A stretch of DNA of 64,000 nucleotides from JANNWF01 sp038205755 (GCA_038205755.1 JBBRBN010000001.1:28914-92913); one strand, 5' to 3'. Shown: positions 24,068-33,323, counted from the stretch's first letter. Made by a program: numbers and translations. The notes: a model not told the origin generated them from the letters alone.

Positions 24068-25396
24068 TCAGCGATTCTCGGCCCACCACGCATCCCGCGC
24101 CTGCACCCCGAGCGAGGCGTGGTCGGTGAAGAAGCCGGTGGCCCCAGCCGCCAGCAGGCGGCGCAGCTCCTGCTCCATGCTCATGCGCTCACCGTGTTCG
24201 TCCAGGCAAAGAAACGCCGGCTCGCGGCGCAAGGTGTAGGGGTGAACCGCCAGCCCGGCCGCACGGGCATCGCTGATCAGGGGGTGCACCAGCCCAGTCA
24301 GTCGACATGGCGGAGTACCTGACTCGACCGTGGTAGCCATCGGCACTCGGGGCAACAGCGCGTCTTTCCAGGGTCCGACGCCGTGTACGCCGCTCGACTT
24401 GAGCCAGCGCAGCGCGCTTGGCGTGGCGAGGTCCGCATACCCGACGGAACGATCAAGCGGCCGGCCAAGCGCTTCTGAAAGGCCCGCGTAGCGGCTGCGC
24501 GGACCGACGTCCGCCCTGCGGTGCACATAGCCAATATCGTAGGGCTGTGAGAACGCGCCGTGCGGCGGCATCGCGCGAAGCTCACCCAGCAGCAGCAGCA
24601 GCGGCAGGTCGACGCCAGCGTCCGGCATGATCGCCGTCGCAAGTTCCAGCAGGTTGCCAAGCTCGAAGCTCTGGATGAAGACGCGGTGCGGATCAGTGAA
24701 GCGCTCGGCCACCAGCTGACCCACCAGCATCGCCCCGAGCGAGCGTCGTATCGGCGTTCCGTCAAGGTGCGCGCCTTCGCTGGCGAACCAGGTCGGATGC
24801 TTGGTTTCCGGATAGATGCCGACCTTGCGGCCGACTTGCTCGAACTCGCGCACCAGGGCGAGTATCTCGGCAAGTGTCGGGATCGCCTCCTGCCCGTCGT
24901 ATCGCACATTGTCCGGCCGCAGCTGCGGTAGGCGCTCGCGCGCGCGCAGCTGGCGAATCTCGGCCAGCGTGAAGTCTTCGCTGAACCAGCCGCTGATCGC
25001 TTCGCCGTCGATTCGCTTGCTGGCCTGCCGGTCGGCAAATTCAGGGTGGCTGGCGACATCGGTGGTGCCCGACAGCTCGTTCTCATGGCGGGCGATCAGC
25101 ACGCCGTCGCGGGTGACCACCAGGTCGGGCTCGATGAAATCAGCACCCTGTTCAATCGCCAGGCGATAGGCGGCAAGGGTGTGCTCGGGCCGCTCTCCGC
25201 TGGCGCCGCGGTGTGCGATCACCAGCGGCCGTTTGGCCAGCTGCGCATCTACCGCAAGAGCGACATGCGACGTGAGGGACAAGGCGATAAGAACGTGAAC
25301 AGTCAGGACCACAAGTACAGCACATCTGCCGCGCAGCAAGCTCGCATCGAATCCTGTCAGCACGCTCGCCACGACTCGATTCGGCTCGCGCCTCAC
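24068..25396 (-). CDS. glpQ: Glycerophosphodiester phosphodiesterase, exported
   Basis: Hydrolyses glycerophosphodiesters to glycerol 3-phosphate and alcohols in the periplasm. GDPD signatures are complete: IAHRGASGERPEHTLAAY (His62, Arg63), FIEPDLV (Glu89, Asp91) and HENELSGTT (His104). A hydrophobic segment at about 25-48 serves as signal or anchor. The start is GTG, overlapping the stop of the alkaline phosphatase gene by GTGA, so the two are translationally coupled. 442 residues; the N-terminus is longer than in E. coli GlpQ. Pho-type phosphate control is likely for the pair. Confidence 0.93.
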   Translation of the reverse strand: MRREPNRVVASVLTGFDASLLRGRCAVLVVLTVHVLIALSLTSHVALAVDAQLAKRPLVIAHRGASGERPEHTLAAYRLAIEQGADFIEPDLVVTRDGVLIARHENELSGTTDVASHPEFADRQASKRIDGEAISGWFSEDFTLAEIRQLRARERLPQLRPDNVRYDGQEAIPTLAEILALVREFEQVGRKVGIYPETKHPTWFASEGAHLDGTPIRRSLGAMLVGQLVAERFTDPHRVFIQSFELGNLLELATAIMPDAGVDLPLLLLLGELRAMPPHGAFSQPYDIGYVHRRADVGPRSRYAGLSEALGRPLDRSVGYADLATPSALRWLKSSGVHGVGPWKDALLPRVPMATTVESGTPPCRLTGLVHPLISDARAAGLAVHPYTLRREPAFLCLDEHGERMSMEQELRRLLAAGATGFFTDHASLGVQARDAWWAENR

Positions 25397-27006
25397 GGCG
25401 ACTCGCTCGCTCGCAACGGACGCGCAGGCATCGGCCCCGACCTCTCGACTGCCGACTGCTCCTGCATGGCGCTGCGCAGCATGGGCTGCGCCTGGGCCAG
25501 CAGATGAAACACGACATGCTGCTCGATCACGCCGCGGACGGCGCTGCTGCCCGGCCCCCGGGCGTAGACGGCGACGTCCTCGCCAGAGTGCGTTTCGCTC
25601 TCCAGGGGCACCAGCGCGGGCTGACGGAAGGCAGTGTCAGACGTGTCCAACGATGCCAGATCATCGAGAGCCACAGTGGCACCTGGGCCGTTGGCATAGC
25701 TCAGCGTTGTGTAGGGCCGACCGTGGAGATCGCGGCTCAGCGCGCCGTCGGATCCACGTACCAGTCCTAGAACCGGGTTGCCGCGCGCGGGGTATCCCGT
25801 GATCGTCAGCGTGTGGCCATGGTCGGCGGTCACCACGATCAGCGTGTCGTCGGCAGAGGTCAGGCGGTCAGCCATCGCAACCGCCTCCGATAGCGCCAGC
25901 GTATCGATCAGCGCCAGCTGCGCTCGGCCCTCATGGTGGGCGTGGTCGATCCGACCCGCCTCAATCACCAGCGCATAGGGTCTGCCGCTGGCCTGCAGTC
26001 GCTGCACGGCAAAGCGCGTCATCGCGGCCAGGCTTGGCTGGTCCAGGCCACGCGACGTGCGGTGATGTTCGTAGGCCAGGTGGTCTTCGGCGAACAGCCC
26101 CAGCACCGGCGCCGAATCGGCCGGCAGGGCTTCAAGGGTTGGGCGATCAGTTGGCAGATGCAGGTCAGGGCGCTTCGCCTTCAGGCCGGCCAGCGGATCC
26201 TCGCTGCGAAGGTCCGTGGCAGTGGCGCCCGCGGCGGCGGCCGCGGCCACAAACATGCCTCGGCCGCCGCCGAGGGCAAGATCGAGCCGGCCTTGGTCAA
26301 TTGCCGCAAGCAGCTGCTCCGCAATCCCCGCGCAGCCGGCGGCACGTGCCGCAAGCGGCAGCAGGCGGTTTGCCTCCCAGTCACGCTCAGGGGAGTGGGC
26401 ATAGGTCGCAGCGGGCGTGGCATGCGTGAGGCGCGTCGTGGTGACGACGCCGGTGGCCATTCCAACCGCGTTGGCGCGGGCGAGCAGGCTTGGAAGACGA
26501 CCTGCGTCGACGTCCTCACAGCGTCGACGAACCACGCGCTGATCGACGCCGATGACGCCCATCCGGGTCTTGGCGCCACTCATCATGGCCGTCATGGTGC
26601 CGGCGGAATCCGGCGTCTGGGCGTCGGTGTTGTAGGTCTTGGCCAGCACAAGCGCAGGGAATCGCTCGAAGGCAAGCTGCGCCTCCTCGCCGGCACTGCC
26701 GGCACGCTGACCGTAGAGGATCCGCGCGGCGGTCACAGTGGACGTCCCCATGCCATCGCCGACGAACAGGATCAGATTGCGAGCGTCTTCCCGGTCGGCG
26801 CCGCGCTCGACGGCGGCTTTCCGTCCGGCGTCGAACCAGCTGGGGCCACTCTCTGCCTCGGTCGGCGCTCCGGACGACAGCTGGCGACTGGCATACCGAT
26901 CTGGGGCAACCTGCGCGCCTGGCGTCGCGCAGCCCGCGATAAGCCCTACCAGCAGCGCCAGGCAGGCCGGCGCGCGATGCTCCGGAGAAGATCTGGGAAC
27001 TATCAT
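25393..27006 (-). CDS. Alkaline phosphatase, lipoprotein
   Basis: 537 residues, PhoA-type fold. Lipobox LIAGC gives lipid-anchored Cys26. FVGDGMGTSTVTAARI holds metal ligand Asp84, TPDSAGTMTAMMSG holds nucleophile Ser134, and EAGRIDHAHH and VTADHGHTL hold the remaining metal ligands. It releases phosphate from monoesters in the periplasm. It is the first gene of an operon with glpQ. A degenerate Pho-box-like direct repeat lies 23-39 bases upstream. The long in-frame reading on the opposite strand is a shadow. Confidence 0.93.
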   Translation of the reverse strand: MIVPRSSPEHRAPACLALLVGLIAGCATPGAQVAPDRYASRQLSSGAPTEAESGPSWFDAGRKAAVERGADREDARNLILFVGDGMGTSTVTAARILYGQRAGSAGEEAQLAFERFPALVLAKTYNTDAQTPDSAGTMTAMMSGAKTRMGVIGVDQRVVRRRCEDVDAGRLPSLLARANAVGMATGVVTTTRLTHATPAATYAHSPERDWEANRLLPLAARAAGCAGIAEQLLAAIDQGRLDLALGGGRGMFVAAAAAAGATATDLRSEDPLAGLKAKRPDLHLPTDRPTLEALPADSAPVLGLFAEDHLAYEHHRTSRGLDQPSLAAMTRFAVQRLQASGRPYALVIEAGRIDHAHHEGRAQLALIDTLALSEAVAMADRLTSADDTLIVVTADHGHTLTITGYPARGNPVLGLVRGSDGALSRDLHGRPYTTLSYANGPGATVALDDLASLDTSDTAFRQPALVPLESETHSGEDVAVYARGPGSSAVRGVIEQHVVFHLLAQAQPMLRSAMQEQSAVERSGPMPARPLRASESP

Positions 27007-27028
27007 CCGGGTACTGTGCGCGCAGCGG

Positions 27029-27045
27029 ATGTCAAGAATGGGTCA
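27029..27045 (-). promoter_or_regulatory. Degenerate Pho-box-like direct repeat
   Basis: On the minus strand TGACCC-ATTCT-TGACAT forms two hexamers at an 11-base period, as in PhoB sites (TGTCAT at 11-base period). The second half matches 5 of 6, the first only 3 of 6. It lies 23 bases before the phosphatase ATG. Confidence 0.25.
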
Positions 27046-27142
27046 GCGACGGCCGGAGGTGTGCCAGGCGGGTCGGGGCGGCGCCACGAAGCAAGTTTGC
27101 CTGCCTGTCATGCTGCGGGGTCTGCTTGCCGCTGCATGAACG

Positions 27143-28411
27143 TCAGTGAGGATGCGGAACATCCCCATCCCCGCCGTTATCGTCGCGCTCAGCCGGGGGA
27201 GGGTCGGAGTACTCCTCTTCGATGGCACCCGCCGAGTTGCTCTTGACGGCGTCTTCGGCGGCGGCATCGGCGGTTTTCTCCTCGCCCACGTGGTACGCGG
27301 CAAAGCCTGGCAGCACCACCTGGTTGCGCGCCATGCCGATCACCCGGCCGTTGACCGGTGACTTGATCTCACGCTCTATGTTGTTGATCGGATCAACCAC
27401 GATCCCCAGCGTCTGCCCGGCGGCCACGCGGTCGCCGAGCGTCAGGCTGCTGATCAGCAGTCCGCCACTGTCCGCGCGCACCCACTGCGAGTCGTAGAAG
27501 ATCGCCTGCGGCTCGGATCTCGCAGGGGCGTCGGCGGTCATACCGAGCTCATACAGCAACGCGTCGATTGAACGCACGCTGGCTTCGATCTCGGGGATCT
27601 GCAGCAGCGAGGGCGCCCCGGACTCGAAGGTCACGGCGGGAATGCCGACGCGGCTGGCGGCGGTGCGCAGCATGCCTTTGGCACCGGCGCTGTGCAGCAC
27701 CGGAGTGGCTCCGAACTTTCCTGCAAATGCCAGCACGTCCGGGCTGCGGAGGTCGGCCCGCACCTGCGGCAGGTTGCTGCGGTCAAATGAGCCGGTGTGA
27801 AAATCCACCACTGCCTCGCAGTGTTTGACCACGCTGTCGAAAAAGCTGTGGGCGATGCGCGATGCAATGCTGCCAACCCGCGTGCCGGGGAAGAAACGAT
27901 TGAGGTCGCGCCGATCAGGCAGGTAGCGGCTGCCGCGGCTGAAGCCAAACAGGTTGACGATCGGCACGCCGATCAGGGTGCCGCTGAGCTGGCTCGGGTC
28001 GACATCATGGATGACCCGCCGCACGATCTCGACGCCATTCAATTCATCGCCGTGGATACCGGCAGTCAGGCACAGCACTGGCCCGGGGCGAAGTCCGTGC
28101 ACCACGATCACCGGACTCACCACCTCGCTGCCGGAGAACGTCTGACTTGCGCTCCACTCAAGGCGGGCTCGGGCGCCTGGGAGCACCTCCTGACCAAGGA
28201 TGGCGAAATTGGGCATCAGCGGCGGACCCACGAACGCCGGCGACATCGGATCGCCTGCGGGGGCAAGCTCCGGCGGCCCAAGCAGCAGGCTGGCCAGTGC
28301 TGTTGCGTCCACTGCTGAAGGCGTATCGACGGCACCCACGTGCAGCGCCAGGCCTCCCCCCAGCAGCATCGTGGTCGCCAGCACACCGACCCCAATTCGA
28401 CCCGCCATCAT
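27143..28411 (-). CDS. M14-type zinc deacylase (succinylglutamate desuccinylase/aspartoacylase family), exported
   Basis: 422 residues. An N-terminal hydrophobic signal-like segment is at 5-27. The zinc site is complete: GIHGDELNG with His120 and Glu123, VVDFHTGSFD with His205, and catalytic Glu263 in TFESGAPS. The C-terminal part (about 300-385) is a barrel-sandwich-like domain (VKSPVNG-type: IKSPVNGRVIGMARNQ), common in this subfamily, and the last 45 residues are acidic, ending in PHPH. It starts with ATGATG overlapping the zur stop (ATGA), so it is coupled to zur. Substrate unknown; a link to zinc is inference. Confidence 0.85.
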   Translation of the reverse strand: MMAGRIGVGVLATTMLLGGGLALHVGAVDTPSAVDATALASLLLGPPELAPAGDPMSPAFVGPPLMPNFAILGQEVLPGARARLEWSASQTFSGSEVVSPVIVVHGLRPGPVLCLTAGIHGDELNGVEIVRRVIHDVDPSQLSGTLIGVPIVNLFGFSRGSRYLPDRRDLNRFFPGTRVGSIASRIAHSFFDSVVKHCEAVVDFHTGSFDRSNLPQVRADLRSPDVLAFAGKFGATPVLHSAGAKGMLRTAASRVGIPAVTFESGAPSLLQIPEIEASVRSIDALLYELGMTADAPARSEPQAIFYDSQWVRADSGGLLISSLTLGDRVAAGQTLGIVVDPINNIEREIKSPVNGRVIGMARNQVVLPGFAAYHVGEEKTADAAAEDAVKSNSAGAIEEEYSDPPPAERDDNGGDGDVPHPH

Positions 28412-28899
28412 TCGGCCTTGCTGCAACGGGCGCATATGCCGTGCACCTCCAGCGTTTGCGCCTGGGGATGAAAGCCAAGCGCAGCGGCGCGCTCCGACAG
28501 CAGGCGGGTGACCTGCTCGTCTTCAAGTTCGATCGCGACCTGACAGCGACTGCAGATCAGGAACGGCGCGGAGTGGGACTGGCGCGGGTGGTGACAGCTG
28601 ACAAACGCGGCGATCGACTCCAGCTTGTGGATGAAGCCGTTCTCAAGCAGGAAGTCGAGCGCGCGATAGACGGTGGGCGGCGCGGTCGGCCCGTGCGTAT
28701 CACGCATCAGCTCGAGGAGTTCGTAAGCCTTGACCGGCGTCGACGAACCGGCGATCAGTCGCAGCACCTGCAGTCGCAATGCGGTCAGTCGAACGCCGCG
28801 CTCGCGACACACCTCGGCGACCTCGGCGAGCAGGCTGCCGGGATCGTGAACGTGGTGCTCGGGATGGGAACAAACCTGTTTGGGCGCCGTCTGCGTCAT
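28408..28899 (-). CDS. zur: Zinc uptake regulator, Fur family
   Basis: 163-residue metalloregulator that represses zinc acquisition genes when zinc is replete. The winged-helix domain spans about 20-95 (VRLTALRLQVLRLIAGSSTP, PPTVYRALDFLLENGFIHKL). The structural zinc site has CSRC (Cys116, Cys119) and CARC (Cys156, Cys159). CHHPRQSHSAPFLIC and a His-rich N-terminus (HPEHHVH) add ligands. The pattern matches Zur rather than Fur or PerR. It is the first gene of a two-gene unit with the M14 deacylase. Confidence 0.9.
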   Translation of the reverse strand: MTQTAPKQVCSHPEHHVHDPGSLLAEVAEVCRERGVRLTALRLQVLRLIAGSSTPVKAYELLELMRDTHGPTAPPTVYRALDFLLENGFIHKLESIAAFVSCHHPRQSHSAPFLICSRCQVAIELEDEQVTRLLSERAAALGFHPQAQTLEVHGICARCSKAE

Positions 28900-28955
28900 G
28901 ACTTCATCTTACATCGGTGCGTTGGACCGCTGCTGCAGCACCCGGCGCTGCGCAC

Positions 28956-30347
28956 TCAGGTCCGTGATCGGGCGTTGACAATGCGCTGAAGTGCCTGTTC
29001 GCGGCCGGTCAGATAGACCGTGTGCTCGATGGAGGGCGAGACTGCCGTGCCCGTGATCGCCACCCGCAGCGGCTGCGCGACCTTGCCCATGCCGACGCCG
29101 AGCTGCTCGGCAACGCCGCGTAACGCAGCGTCGATTGACATGGGTGTCCACTCCTCAAGCGACCCAAACGCGGCGTGAACCGCGTCCAGCGTGGCGCCCG
29201 CGCCGGCTAGATGCTTGGCCACGGCCGCTTCGTCATACGTGTGCAGGGGCGTGAACCAGACCGCAGCGCGCTCGGCCATGTCCTTCAGCGTCTTCACCCG
29301 GTCGCGCAGCGCAACGATGACGTCGGCCGCGCGTGGACCGGCGGCCAGGTCGTAGCCCGCCGCTCGCAAGTGCCACTCCAGATGCGGCGCCAGCGCGTCC
29401 GGGTCATCGGTCTTGAGGTAGTGCTGGTTGAGCCACGAAAGTTTGTCGAGATCAAAACGCGACGCCGAGTGGTTGACATCTTCGATCCGGAACAGCGCCT
29501 GCATCTGCGCCAGCGAGAATATCTCCTGGTCGCCATGCGACCAGCCCAGCCGCGCGAGATAGTTGAGCAGCGCATGCGGCAGGAAGCCGTCGTCGCGGTA
29601 CTGCATCACGCTCACCGCACCGTGGCGCTTGGACAGCTTGGTGCCGTCCGGGCCAAGGATCATCGGCAGGTGTGCAAAGCTCGGCACCGGCGCACCCAGC
29701 GCGTGGTAGATGTTGATCTGGCGCGGCGTGTTGTTGACGTGGTCGTCGCCGCGCACCACGTCGGTGATCCGCATGTCGACATCATCGACCACCACCGCAA
29801 AGTTGTAGGTCGGGAAGCCGTCCGACCGGATCAGCACCAGATCGTCAAGCTCTTCATTGCTCCACTCGACCCGGCCTTTGACCTTGTCGTCGAACACCAC
29901 GCTGCCTGAGGTCGGGTTGCGGAACCGCAGCACCCGGTTGGGATCGTCGCGCAGCGGTTCGCCGCGATCACGGTAGTGGCCGTTGTAGCGCGGCTTGCGG
30001 CCTTCGGCCATCGCCTGCGCACGCATGGCGTCGATTTCCTCGCGCGACTCGTAGGCGTGGTAGGCCTTGCCGGCGCGCAGCAGCTGATCGGCAACATCGA
30101 GGTAACGCTGCAGCCGCAGGGTCTGGAAAAACGGGCCCTCATCGTGCGTCAGCCCCAGCCACTGCATGCCGTCCAGAATGGCCTGCAGCGCCTCGTCGGT
30201 GCTGCGCTCGCGATCCGTGTCTTCGACCCGCAGCACGAACTCCCCGCCCTGCCGGCGCGCCTCCAGCCAGCAGTAGAGCGCCGTCCGGGCGCCGCCAATA
30301 TGCAGGAAGCCGGTTGGACTGGGAGCAAAGCGGGTGCGACAGGTCAT
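28956..30347 (-). CDS. gltX: Glutamyl-tRNA synthetase
   Basis: Class I aminoacyl-tRNA synthetase charging tRNA-Glu, 463 residues (normal bacterial length). The HIGH motif is in FAPSPTGFLHIGGARTALY and the KMSKS motif is TKLSKRHGAVS at about 239-249. FRIEDVNHSASRFD and the C-terminal helical anticodon-binding domain follow. It is transcribed divergently from the periplasmic cyclophilin. A zur gene follows after 56 bases. Confidence 0.97.
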   Translation of the reverse strand: MTCRTRFAPSPTGFLHIGGARTALYCWLEARRQGGEFVLRVEDTDRERSTDEALQAILDGMQWLGLTHDEGPFFQTLRLQRYLDVADQLLRAGKAYHAYESREEIDAMRAQAMAEGRKPRYNGHYRDRGEPLRDDPNRVLRFRNPTSGSVVFDDKVKGRVEWSNEELDDLVLIRSDGFPTYNFAVVVDDVDMRITDVVRGDDHVNNTPRQINIYHALGAPVPSFAHLPMILGPDGTKLSKRHGAVSVMQYRDDGFLPHALLNYLARLGWSHGDQEIFSLAQMQALFRIEDVNHSASRFDLDKLSWLNQHYLKTDDPDALAPHLEWHLRAAGYDLAAGPRAADVIVALRDRVKTLKDMAERAAVWFTPLHTYDEAAVAKHLAGAGATLDAVHAAFGSLEEWTPMSIDAALRGVAEQLGVGMGKVAQPLRVAITGTAVSPSIEHTVYLTGREQALQRIVNARSRT

Positions 30348-30571
30348 CGGTTCTGATATCGCTGGACAGGGCTGCTGAGTCTACCGGAGCGGCATGAATG
30401 CCCCGGCCCGGACCGTTCGTGGATCGCGAGACCGCAGGCGGCGCGCAAAGACCGATGGAACCTGCGCCGCCGGCCGCGGTCCAAGCGCCTCGCATGTCCA
30501 GTGACCGCCGCTTGGCCTCGTGGCCTGCGGCGCCTATCATCCCGTTCCATTGTCCGCCTCGGAGTTTTGCC

Positions 30572-31234
30572 ATGCTGATCCGCCTCCTGCTCACCGCTGG
30601 AATGCTGCTCCCGGCCACGCTTTTGGCGCAGACCCCGGCCGCACCGGAGGGTGCAGCCGTAGCCGCGCCAGCCGCTGAAACCGCGCCGGTTGCGCCAAAT
30701 CCGCGCGTCGCGCTGCGCACCAACCAGGGCGACATCGTGATCGAGCTGGAGGCGACCAAGGCGCCCAAGAGCACCGAAAACTTTCTCCAGTACGTGGCTG
30801 ACGGCCACTACAACGGCACCATTTTTCATCGCGTGATCGATGGCTTCATGGCACAGGGCGGTGGCTTCACTGCCGATCTCCAGCAGAAGCCGACCCGCCC
30901 GGCGATTCAGAACGAAGCCAACAACGGCCTCAGCAACACGCGCGGCACCGTGGCAATGGCGCGAACCGGTGAGCCGCAGTCGGCGCAGGCGCAGTTTTTC
31001 ATCAACGTGGTCGACAACCCGCGGCTGAACTTTGTCAGCGAGCAGAACGGCTTCACCTGGGGTTACGCGGTGTTCGCGAAGGTGGTGGAGGGCATGGACG
31101 TCGTTGACCGCATCCGCGCCATCCCGACCGGCCCGCAGGGCCCGTTCGCCACGGACGTCCCCACCCAGGAGATCGTGATCGAGCGCGCCGAGGTGCTGCC
31201 CGCCGCGCCAGCCGCGCCACCGGCTACCGAGTAG
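30572..31234 (+). CDS. ppiA: Periplasmic cyclophilin-type peptidyl-prolyl isomerase
   Basis: 220 residues. Signal peptide 1-19 (cleavage LLA before Gln20), a short Ala/Pro linker to about 45, then a complete cyclophilin domain with IFHRVIDGFMAQGGGF (catalytic Arg) and AQFFINVVDNPRLNF. An upstream reading frame adds 58 residues, but the ATG at 30572 begins the signal peptide. The gene precedes lpxH by 47 bases, resembling the ppiB-lpxH order of E. coli, although this copy is exported. Confidence 0.93.
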   Translation: MLIRLLLTAGMLLPATLLAQTPAAPEGAAVAAPAAETAPVAPNPRVALRTNQGDIVIELEATKAPKSTENFLQYVADGHYNGTIFHRVIDGFMAQGGGFTADLQQKPTRPAIQNEANNGLSNTRGTVAMARTGEPQSAQAQFFINVVDNPRLNFVSEQNGFTWGYAVFAKVVEGMDVVDRIRAIPTGPQGPFATDVPTQEIVIERAEVLPAAPAAPPATE

Positions 31235-31281
31235 GTCGCTGTTTCACGCCTGCTGCAGCGGGCGAGTCGGGGCTCGACCGG

Positions 31282-32001
31282 ATGACCACCTGGTTCATTT
31301 CCGACTTGCACCTTGACCCGACGCGACCGCATCTGGCCGATATCCTGCTGCGGTTTCTTGACGCACCGGCGCGCGCGGCCAAGGCGCTTTACATCCTCGG
31401 CGACCTGTTTGAGGCATGGGTCGGGGACGACGGTGCGGATGTCCTGGCGGATTCGGTTGCCGGCGGGCTGCGGCGACTTTCCGACGCAGGGGTAGAGGTC
31501 GGCTTCCAGTGCGGCAATCGCGATTTCCTGCTGGGTGCGGCCTACTCCGCCCGCTGCGGAATGCGCCGCTTGCCCGACCCCTGCGTCGTTGATCTTTACG
31601 GCCGCCCGACGCTGCTCACGCACGGCGATGCGCTTTGCACGGGTGACCTCGCCTATCAGGCGTTCAGGCGTCAGGTGCGCGATCCCGCCTGGCAAGTCGA
31701 ATTTCTGGGCAAGCCTCTGAGCGACCGTCTCGCATTTGCCGCCAAGGCGCGAGCTGCCAGCACTGCGCACCAGCAAGGCAACCAGGCGCACATAAGCGAC
31801 GTGGAGGACGCGTCCGTGGAGACGCAGTTTGCCCGCTTCGGCGTAGACCGCATGATTCACGGTCACACGCATCGCCCGGGCGAGCATCACCATCGAGTCG
31901 ATGACCGCGTTTGCGAGCGCATCGTGCTGTCGGACTGGCGTGCAGCCGGCGAGGCGCTGGTGGTCAGCGCGTCTGGGACAACGCGCGTGGTGCTGGGCTG
32001 A
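31282..32001 (+). CDS. lpxH: UDP-2,3-diacylglucosamine diphosphatase
   Basis: Fourth step of lipid A synthesis, at the inner face of the cytoplasmic membrane. The calcineurin-type metallophosphatase motifs are all present: ISDLHLDP (Asp8, His10), LGDLFEAWVGDD (Asp41), CGNRDFLLG (Asn79), THGDALCTGD and IHGHTHRPGEHHH. 239 residues, normal length. Its stop is 23 bases from that of the convergent proline iminopeptidase gene. Confidence 0.95.
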   Translation: MTTWFISDLHLDPTRPHLADILLRFLDAPARAAKALYILGDLFEAWVGDDGADVLADSVAGGLRRLSDAGVEVGFQCGNRDFLLGAAYSARCGMRRLPDPCVVDLYGRPTLLTHGDALCTGDLAYQAFRRQVRDPAWQVEFLGKPLSDRLAFAAKARAASTAHQQGNQAHISDVEDASVETQFARFGVDRMIHGHTHRPGEHHHRVDDRVCERIVLSDWRAAGEALVVSASGTTRVVLG

Positions 32002-32024
32002 GCGGCGTCATCAGCGGGACGCCC

Positions 32025-32969
32025 TCAGCCGGCGTAGCGGTCGGTCGCGTCAACCAGCGCGCTGGCGTTGCCTGGCTCGAAAGCCGAGTGTCCCGCGTCA
32101 GGCACCACAACGAGCTCTGACCCCGGCCATGCCGCGTGCAGATCGAATGCGCTCTGAACCGGGCAAACCACATCGTAGCGCCCGTGAATGATCGCTCCTG
32201 GGATACCGGCGAGGCGTGGCGCGTCACGCAGCAGCTGTCCATCCACCTCCATGAAGCCGCCGTTGACGAAGTAGTGGCTCTCGATCCGCGCAAAAGCGAG
32301 TGCGAACGAGGGGTCTTCGTGGGCACTGATGAAGGCGCTGTCGGGGTGCAGAAGGCTGGTCGCGCCCTCCCACACCGACCACGCCTTTGCCGCCGCCAGG
32401 CGGACTGACCTGTCATCCGAGGTCAGGCGGCGGTGATAGGCGGAGATCAGATCCGCACGCTCCACCGTCGGGATGGCATTGATGTAAGACGTCCAGGCAT
32501 CCGGGAACAGGCGCGACGCGCCTTCCTGATAAAACCACTCAAGCTCCCAACGACGCAGCATGAAGATGCCGCGCAGCACCAGATCCAGCACGCGGTCAGG
32601 GTGAGTCTGGGCGTAGGCCAGCGCCAGTGTCGATCCCCAGGAGCCGCCAAATACCTGCCATCGCTCAACGCCAAGGCGCGCCCTGAGGCGCTCGATATCC
32701 GCCACCAGCTGCCACGTTGTGTTGTCCACCAGATCGGCATGCGGGGTTGACCGCCCGGCGCCGCGCTGATCGAAGAGAATGATCCGGTAGCGCTCGGGAT
32801 CGTGAAATCTCCGCATCTTCGGGCTGCAGCCTCCGCCAGGACCGCCGTGCAGGATCACCACCGGCTTGCCGTCAGGATTTCCGCACTGTTCGTAGTACAG
32901 GGTGTGGCGGTCGGACACGGCGAGTGTGCCGGTGTCGAAACAGGAAAGGTCGGGGTAGAGAGTGCGCAT
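32025..32969 (-). CDS. pip: Proline iminopeptidase (S33)
   Basis: Cytosolic alpha/beta hydrolase removing N-terminal proline, 314 residues. It begins MRTLYPDLSCFDTGTLAVSD, the family start, so the ATG at 32969 is preferred over one 48 bases upstream. Oxyanion HGGPGGGCSP, nucleophile Ser110 in GGSWGSTLALAY, Asp in GRYDVVCP and His in DAGHSAFE complete the triad. DQRGAGRSTPHA is a family block. Confidence 0.93.
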   Translation of the reverse strand: MRTLYPDLSCFDTGTLAVSDRHTLYYEQCGNPDGKPVVILHGGPGGGCSPKMRRFHDPERYRIILFDQRGAGRSTPHADLVDNTTWQLVADIERLRARLGVERWQVFGGSWGSTLALAYAQTHPDRVLDLVLRGIFMLRRWELEWFYQEGASRLFPDAWTSYINAIPTVERADLISAYHRRLTSDDRSVRLAAAKAWSVWEGATSLLHPDSAFISAHEDPSFALAFARIESHYFVNGGFMEVDGQLLRDAPRLAGIPGAIIHGRYDVVCPVQSAFDLHAAWPGSELVVVPDAGHSAFEPGNASALVDATDRYAG

Positions 32970-33129
32970 CCGGGAATCCAGACGATGGGCAAATGGCAGG
33001 ATCGTCAGTCTAACCAACTGTGAGGTACAGGGTTCCGGCCTGCTGCAACCCCTGCACCCACGCGCCCTTTGCTATCGCTGGGCGCCATACGCCAATGCCC
33101 GCCCAAGGACGGCGATAGCGCATTTGGCC

Positions 33130-33217
33130 AACCGCTGAGCCAGCGGTTGTAGGATTGCCTGCAGGCGCGATGCGCTACCAACCCCAACAACCGCATCGCG
33201 CCTGGAGGCAATCCTAC
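33130..33217. repeat. REP-like compound inverted repeat
   Basis: AACCGCTG (33130-33137) pairs with CAGCGGTT (33141-33148), immediately followed by two 26-base arms, 33149-33174 and 33192-33217, that pair with one mismatch around a 17-base loop. The arm begins GTAGGATTGCC and contains CAGGCGCGATGCG, like the TGTAGGA...CGCGA REP elements of Xanthomonas and Pseudomonas. A further imperfect stem (GCTATCGC ... GCGATAGC) lies just upstream near 33070-33120. The rest of the 32970-33323 gap holds no gene. Confidence 0.75.
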
Positions 33218-33260
33218 GGGACGCTTTCGCAGGATGCCGAGGCATTCGCACAATCTGAGC

Positions 33261-33296
33261 CCCAAAACGCAGCAGGGGCGCCGAAGCGCCCCTGCT
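33261..33296 (-). terminator. Rho-independent terminator with UUCG tetraloop
   Basis: An 11-base perfect stem (33271-33281 with 33286-33296) encloses TTCG read on the minus strand, followed by GCGTTTTGG. It lies about 30 bases after the stop of the IPTL-CTERM-like gene. Confidence 0.85.
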
Positions 33297-33323
33297 GGGA
33301 TAACAATCTACCGCAATGGCTGA

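Noticed and set aside
27012..27038. TTGACA -35 before the alkaline phosphatase gene
   Set aside because: The matching -10 would overlap the ATG, so a normal promoter is unlikely.
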